Positions 58,566-64,000 of a DNA stretch of 64,000 nucleotides are shown piece after piece. Source of the DNA: Agapanthus africanus (taxonomy: Eukaryota > Streptophyta > Magnoliopsida > Asparagales > Amaryllidaceae); NCBI GenBank assembly GCA_030015575.1, contig JASDDO010000028.1, positions 21,245,154 to 21,309,153 of the forward strand, given 5' to 3'. Below the pieces are notes generated by a model. That model ran no database searches. It had not been told where the DNA came from and was given only the letters and a program-made list of their open reading frames with translations. The position numbers were made by a program, and so were the translations under genes. Position 1 is the first letter of the stretch. Each line of letters begins with the position of its first letter.

Positions 58566-59120
58566 ACAGAATTAAAATTCTAAGAAATCTTTTCTGTTTT
58601 TGTTAAAACAAGAAGATTTTCTTCTGCAAAGCAGAAGCCCTTGGATCAAAGATCCAACGGTTGGGAAAATTCCCCAAATCACTCAGAGAAAGATCTCTTT
58701 AACAAATTTAACTAATTTATGGGCACTATAAAAAAGACCCTAGGCCTCAATTCAAAGCATCAACATTTTTCTTGAAAAAAAGTCAAGAGCTTCAAATACA
58801 GAGAGAATTTCAAAGAAAAAGGTAAAGACCTTCATGAGAGAAAAGAAATCTCTTTTAATAAATCATTGATCTAAAAACCAGATCAATGTTCTTTACATAA
58901 TAAACAGTGCTTTGCACTTCTCATGAACCACTGGTTCTTTTTTTTAAAATAATAATAATAATAAGAAAACAACAAGATAAAAATAGTGCTTTGCACTTTT
59001 ATGAACCTCTGGTTCTTGAAACAAAAAAGAAAAAATTCATTTTTCTTTGATCTAATTTAGATCAAGAAATCAAATAGTGCTTTGCACTTCTGTTCTTGAA
59101 TCTAAAAGATTCTTAGTGCT
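58566..59120 (+). repeat. Serial short hairpins around and after the TATA box
   Basis: Perfect inverted repeats at 58568-58581 (6-bp arms), 58621-58637 (7, loop AAA), 58641-58657 (7, loop AAA), 58864-58888 (9), 58906-58918 (5, loop TTT), 58925-58937 (6), 59048-59066 (9) and 59098-59112 (6, loop AAA). All are conserved in the 5' LTR. Confidence 0.85.
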
Positions 59121-59841
59121 CCGCACTGCCAAACTGCGCTGTTGCGCTCTTAAGAGAGCGCTACGTGTCAGCTATAAAACAACTTGCGCTACGCCCTCTT
59201 GAAATAGAGCTTTGCTCTCTGGAATTGGCGCAATTCACCAGAGCGCGCCATGTGTCAGTAGCGCAACAGCGCAGCGCACTGCGCTATTACGCTTGCGCTC
59301 ACCAGAGCATGACACGTGTCCTCACCACAAGCGCTTGCGCTCAGTAATTGGCGCAAAGCTCCTGACAAATGCAATGCATTTCTTTTCCTGAAGGGCCAGG
59401 CCCAATTAAAAGACCAAACAGGCCTAATTAAATTGATGCTCTGCATCATTTATAAATGGGCAGAGCCCAAATGAAATAATGAAAATGCTATGCATTTTAA
59501 AAGGGGCAGAGCCCAAACAAAACAGATGCCTTGCATCATTCATAAATGAGTAGAGCCCAGAATAAATTGATGCTCTGCATCTTTATAGGCAGAGCCCAAA
59601 CAAAAAAAAATGGAAGAAATGCAATGCATTATTTAATAAGAGTGTTGAACATTTTTCAACTGGACTTAGCCCAATTTTGGCCGTAAGTCCTCAAATTAAA
59701 TTGACTGAGCATAGCTCTCTCTTAAATCAATTTATATCCGGTTCGAAGGTACATCTCCGAACTCCTCTGACACATGTCGTTGTAATCACTCAATGTCGTC
59801 AGAGAGGTGACGGGTCCCGACAACCACACCCTTCAATATTG

Positions 59842-60050
59842 GACCGAAACGTCCTTAAACTAACATCGGACCGAAACGTCCCTAAACTAATATTGGACCG
59901 GAACGTCCCTAAACTAATATCGGACCGAAACGTCCTTAAACTAATATTGGACCGAAACGTCCCTAAACTAATGTTGGACCGAAACGTCCTTAAACTAATG
60001 TCGGACCACCACGTCTCTAAACTGGAACATGGACCACTACGTCCCTAAAA
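59842..60050 (+). repeat. 27-bp GGAC-N6-GTCC module array, 3' LTR B
   Basis: About eight to nine units, most of the form GGACCGAAACGTCC + CTAAACTAAT, the last two with CCACCA or CACTAC in the middle. Confidence 0.85.
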
Positions 60051-60799
60051 CTGGAACAATAGAGCCTCCAAATGCTCTTTTGCCGGATCTAAACGATCCC
60101 GTTTAAGTTGATCTTAGCCCCAAACATGGCTAACGTATCCTTAAACATTCAAACGAACTATAAAACTCCAAATCAACCTTGGTTCAAGGGTACATCTCCG
60201 AACTCCTCTGACATCTGCCGTTGTAATCCTTCAACGACGTTAGAGAGGAGACGAGTCCCGATGGCCAGATATTAAATAGATTATCACGTTAAGTTGATCT
60301 TAGTCTCAAACAGGACTATTGTATCCTTAACGAACGTTTAAGTTGATCTTAGCCGTAACGCGACTAATGCATCCTTAAACTAAAAACACCAAACCCAAAT
60401 CTAAGTAAATACGGATTTAGACTAATCCACGTCCTACGGGCGACAGCATTACTCAGTCTCCGTATACAATTCACGGGCAACCACAAACAAAAAAAACACA
60501 CACGACACGAAGTGAAATTCTGGAGAAGGAGAAAGTTGTTACCGCGATGCGGTAGCGTAATTAACTGTAGGGGCTTGCACCTGCAGGGAAGAGCGTCCCC
60601 ACAATCAAAAACCCCTCAAGCGAGGGGGAATCTGACGAAGTCTGCTACATCGGCCGCATCCGCCTAAACCTCCGATACACGGTGCCATAAATCAACTTGG
60701 CATCTTCGGAGAGGTGGACGGATAGCACTAATTAGCATCTGCCCCGAATCTCAGCGTTAGGACATCGCGGTCCTGTGCGCCGCCTTTCGGAGGGGAACA

Positions 60800-60804
60800 G
60801 CTCC
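60800..60804. repeat. Target-site duplication of element B, right copy
   Basis: GCTCC immediately after the LTR's terminal CA; pairs with GCTCT at 36048-36052. Confidence 0.8.
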
Positions 60805-63800
60805 GTCGTTGAAGAAGCTCCTTGGGAGGTTGTATTATCAGCCAAGACAAAGAGGATGCTAAATAATCTTCAGACATGTCCAGCGATCAAGTGGAAGAAC
60901 CCGTTGGAACCGCAGGTCATTGAAAGGATGTTGAAGCCATGTCCAACTCCAAAGACCGATGGTGGTGGTTCAAGCACTTGCAGCCAGCCGTCAAAATCTT
61001 CAAAAAAGAAGAAGAAAAAATCTAAGAAGTCCGTGAAGCCTGGCGACAAGCGCACAGACTTACAAAAGAAAATTGACGCGCTGGATGAATACAACCAAAA
61101 GGCACGGACTCCCATTACGCTCCAAGAGTTCCTCAATCACGTCTTTCAAGAAGAAGACGAGGGAGAAAGTTCATCGGATGAATCCGAGGAATATGTGGCG
61201 AGCTGTCATATGATTTCCCATTCGATCACGAACGATGAGGAGACTCCTTGCACCGAAAAGCTGGGGGAAGATCCTGAACCAAAAGTTCTGGGGCCATCAG
61301 ATGAAGTAATTGACGCATTCCTTAATGAAGCTCGGTTGAAAAGTAAAGTTGATCGGGAGCGCGAGGCGGCTATATTTGAAAGGGCCAAGCACCAGCGACT
61401 TGATAAAGGAGCTGAGACGATCCTGTTGGAGCTAAACACTTCCGCTACCGACAAAAGCCAATTCAAGATGAGAAAAAAGTTTGCAAAGGCGATATCAATG
61501 GGCATGAAGCTACCATCCTCTGAAGAAAAAATTACTGGTGAAGCGGAAATGCGCCCCTCCTATTGCTTATATCATCAGAAGGTTTCGCACCCCACTCAAG
61601 AGTGCAAAGCTTTCGATAGATGGTGGCAAGGATACGTTGCTCATTGACAACACTCTAAACGGGAAAAGCGTAAAACTCGTCGGGAGCAAAGAAATACAAC
61701 CGAGGGGCTTAAAAGAACTACCGGCGATTGTCGCATGGTTAACACCGACGGGTCATAAGTGCCTACATTCGGGAGCGATTCTGATGAAGAGCTGGAACTT
61801 GCTCCTCTCTTTAAAGAATCCACTTCAGGAAAAGAAGAAGAGCCGAAGGTCTGCGAAAATATCCGGCTGCGGAATCGGACGCTGCCTGAAAAGAACCTCG
61901 GACCCTTAAACAGAAAAGATAAAGGGAAAGAAAAAGTCTCTGAAGATATCGTCTTAGATGGCCAAGTGGTGGAAGAGCTAGCTGCCAAAGACTTGCCAAA
62001 GAAGAATAAGGTGGATTACAACGTCTTAGCACATCTGAGGAAGATGCCCTCACAGCTCAGCATTCTTGACGCCCTTTTGCTATCAAAAGAGGCGAGAGAT
62101 TCGTTGATTAAGGCTCTCCAAGACCCAGAACAATTCCAAGCATGCCTGTCCAAGGAAAAGATGAAGGATGAATCGGAGGAAGTGCACACAGCCGATGTTA
62201 CTTTTAGCGATGAAGACCTTCTACTTGGGACGTGCGAACACAATCGCCCTCTCTATGTCTTGGGATACTGCCATGATATAAAGATAGGCAAAATCCTGAT
62301 CGATAACGGGTCATCTGTTAACCTACTCAACGTGCGGGTGTTGAAGGAAATCTGCATGAGCGTCCAGCACCTTGCTCGGGACAAGATCACCATCTCCGGG
62401 TTCGACTCCCAATCGTCAAAGACTCTTAGATCCGTGATACTGACGCTATGCTTCGGGCTACTCGTCACAGACATTAAGTTCCACGTCATAGACGCCAAGA
62501 CATGCTACAACGCTTTGCTCGGCCGACCATGGTTACACGAGTACAACATCATCCCTTCTACACAACATCAGTGCATGAAGTATTTTAAGGATGGTTTCGA
62601 GTATACCGTGACGGGAGAACTGAACCCGTTCTCTGTGAACGAGGTCCGCAAATATGAAGACGCCAAATACTTCTTACCGGATTTCAAAGACACGGAGAAG
62701 TGTCACAAGCCGGAGAATAAAACTAACGCTACCATCCCTGTCTTCGGCAGTGATACCGAGGAAGAAGAGGAGATGGTATATTCGGGTCCGCCCCAACACA
62801 ACAAGCCAGGACCGTCCACTCCCACATTGATCTTTGGTAGCGACTCGGAAGATGAAGTCCATGCTGTATTCTCTGCTCGACCTTCAATACAAACGTCCGC
62901 TGACGAAAAGCAAAGTCTACAAGTCGCCATAGTGCCGCTTAAACACCATAAAGAACTGGACGCACTTAATATCTACAGTGTAGAAGAGTTGCGGACATTC
63001 TATATCCCTCCCAGGCGAGAGAGAGAGAAAGCAATTCTGTTTTACCGCTCTGAAGAAACCAAGGTAGAAAAAGAAATCTGGCATGGCGTGGATTCTACGC
63101 TCGACAGGCTTCAGCCTATCCGTCTCCCCAGATATTATGCGGAAGGTTTGAAGAAGCTACTGAAACGCCAGGGGATATCCTTCAAGCAGACCGTTAGAAA
63201 GGCCAAATTCTATGACAGGATCTGGAACGTCCCAGGGACTCAACGCAAACTGCCTAATGGGAAAATGGAGACAAGAGGGCTTGGATACATCCGGTCAAAG
63301 AAACGAGAGCTACTAAACAGCTGTTACCTCATATATGACTTCGATGAAGAAGCGGATGCTCAATGGGAGGACGCTAATCCTGAGAAAGTGAAAGTTCCAG
63401 ATGCAAAAGAGTCCAGTCCGTCGTTCGAAGAACGAATGGACAAGCTTATAAGGAAAGCTGGTCAAAAAGTACGGGATGATCACAACCACGAGACGGTCAT
63501 CTACGAGAAAGCCAAGATGCAACGCCTTCTCCAACAGGCCGTGAAGGATGAAAATGCCACTCCTTGTCAACCTGTTATAAAGAAGGCTCGGCGTAAAAGC
63601 AGAAATAAGTCGAAAGGCCAAAAAGACGCTCAATAACAACAAAGCAGGGCTAAGAAGCCACGCAAACGGGAGTCGAGCGTTATTGATCCATCCCTCATGA
63701 AGAAAATGGGTCAAGCGTACTTGTTTCCTCGGGACAAGACGAAAAAGATACTTGATCTTGCTCTAAAACATCAAATGCTTACACTGCCGGAGTCCAAAAA

Positions 63801-64000
63801 CCCTGAACAAGCAGGTGAAGTATCTGACCCGGACTATGGCTCTTACCATCGAGTAATAGGGCATCCTCTTGAAGATTGCTTCACCTTCAAGAATTGGGTC
63901 GAAGATCAGTATCAGCTTGGCAAGTTCGCTCTGTCCGACAACTGGAGGGTAGCGCTGCCACAGAAGCACGAGCCCAAGGCCACGAAAGAAGAACCAGTTC
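60800..64000 (+). pseudogene. gag-protease of element C, second half
   Basis: Starts in the middle of gag (SVVEEAPWEVVLSAKTKR) exactly where 36052 broke off. It contains the charged linker, the knuckle-like CLYHQKVSHPTQEC near 61570, the protease DNGSS near 62305, and the second gag module (63700-63990, YGSYHRVIGHPLEDC). Stops at 61645-61647 (CGA to TGA), 61756-61758 (CAA to TAA) and 63634-63636 interrupt it. The RT and later domains lie beyond the window. Confidence 0.88.

Larger units (their letters stand above)
36053..60799 (+). mobile_element. Complete giant Tat/Ogre-like element B, 24.7 kb
   Basis: Order: 5' LTR (36053-38570), primer-binding-like site, gag, protease, RT, RNase H, archaeal-type RNase H, integrase (to 47968), non-coding repeats, 159-bp minisatellite, antisense plant-mobile-domain gene (57273-52472), polypurine tract and 3' LTR (58166-60799). 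It is inserted into element C's gag with a GCTC(C/T) duplication. Two RNase H domains and a long region with an antisense gene before the 3' LTR place it in the Tat lineage. It has at least seven nonsense codons and two frameshifts, so it is not autonomous. In one stretch of about 165 bp the two LTRs differ at about four positions, so the insertion is fairly young. Confidence 0.9.
58166..60799 (+). mobile_element. 3' LTR of element B (2634 bp)
   Basis: Starts TGTTTTGCCC, ends GGGGAACA. It matches the 5' LTR closely but is 116 bp longer, mainly from extra GACACGTGTC/GCGCTGCGC units at 58340-58550 and two more GGAC-N6-GTCC modules. TATA box at 58726-58733. Confidence 0.9.
24661..64000 (+). mobile_element. 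Tat-lineage element C (split by element B, right end outside window)
   Basis: Order: 5' LTR 24661-33367, primer-binding-like site 33373-33391, gag from 33519 to 36052, then element B, then gag/protease resuming at 60800 and running off the window. The two halves join at the GCTCC target site in the middle of the TPGATC-SV(V/I)EE region that is continuous in element B, which proves they are one element. Confidence 0.88.

Noticed and set aside
60775-61647. A frame starting at 60775 as a separate gene
   Set aside because: Its first codons are LTR B sequence; the rest is the second half of element C's gag joined by chance after the insertion.

Overview
This is intergenic plant DNA made almost entirely of nested retrotransposons. 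A plant origin is supported by Ty3/gypsy elements of the Tat lineage (gag-PR-RT-RNase H-archaeal-type RNase H-integrase), an antisense gene with a plant mobile domain, a plant-type RTE LINE, and an exon-by-exon match to the Polycomb WD40 gene FIE. Every gag-pol copy is broken by stops or frameshifts, and I see no intact cellular gene, tRNA, rRNA or CRISPR array.

Layout. 1-2835: LTR of a Tat-like element E (minus strand), running off the left edge. 2836-11598: element A (minus strand), a 5' LTR plus gag/protease that E interrupts. 11599-14350: AT-rich intergenic DNA with LTR-like and MITE-like remnants. 14827-16829: FIE pseudogene fragment. 17739-18071: a short tandem repeat. 18072-21323: full-length but dead RTE LINE with a 16-bp target-site duplication. 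21348 to about 22950: remnant of a second LTR family. 24661 to the right edge: element C (plus strand). Its 5' LTR carries two younger solo-LTR-like insertions (24929-26390 and 29617-33282, each with a perfect 5-bp duplication). Its gag is split at 36052/60800 by element B, a complete 24.7-kb member of the same family (36053-60799).

Element B has two 2.5-2.6 kb LTRs, a primer-binding-like site, a decayed gag-pol, a 16-copy 159-bp minisatellite, and a spliced gene on the opposite strand. That gene encodes a plant-mobile-domain protein. It appears to have its own TATA box and a 5'-UTR intron, and is followed by the polypurine tract and the 3' LTR. The A and C LTRs differ from those of B by carrying a second, unrelated antisense gene (174 codons, intact in both copies) between duplicated pieces of U3, again with its own TATA box.

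The most unusual signal is architectural. The LTRs, about 2 kb of which lies downstream of the TATA box and should be transcribed leader, are built from serial short perfect inverted repeats (arms 5-10 bp, loops mostly 1-3 nt). Element E shows the same architecture with different sequences. Boundaries, duplications and exons were read by eye; no alignment, database search or folding program was run.
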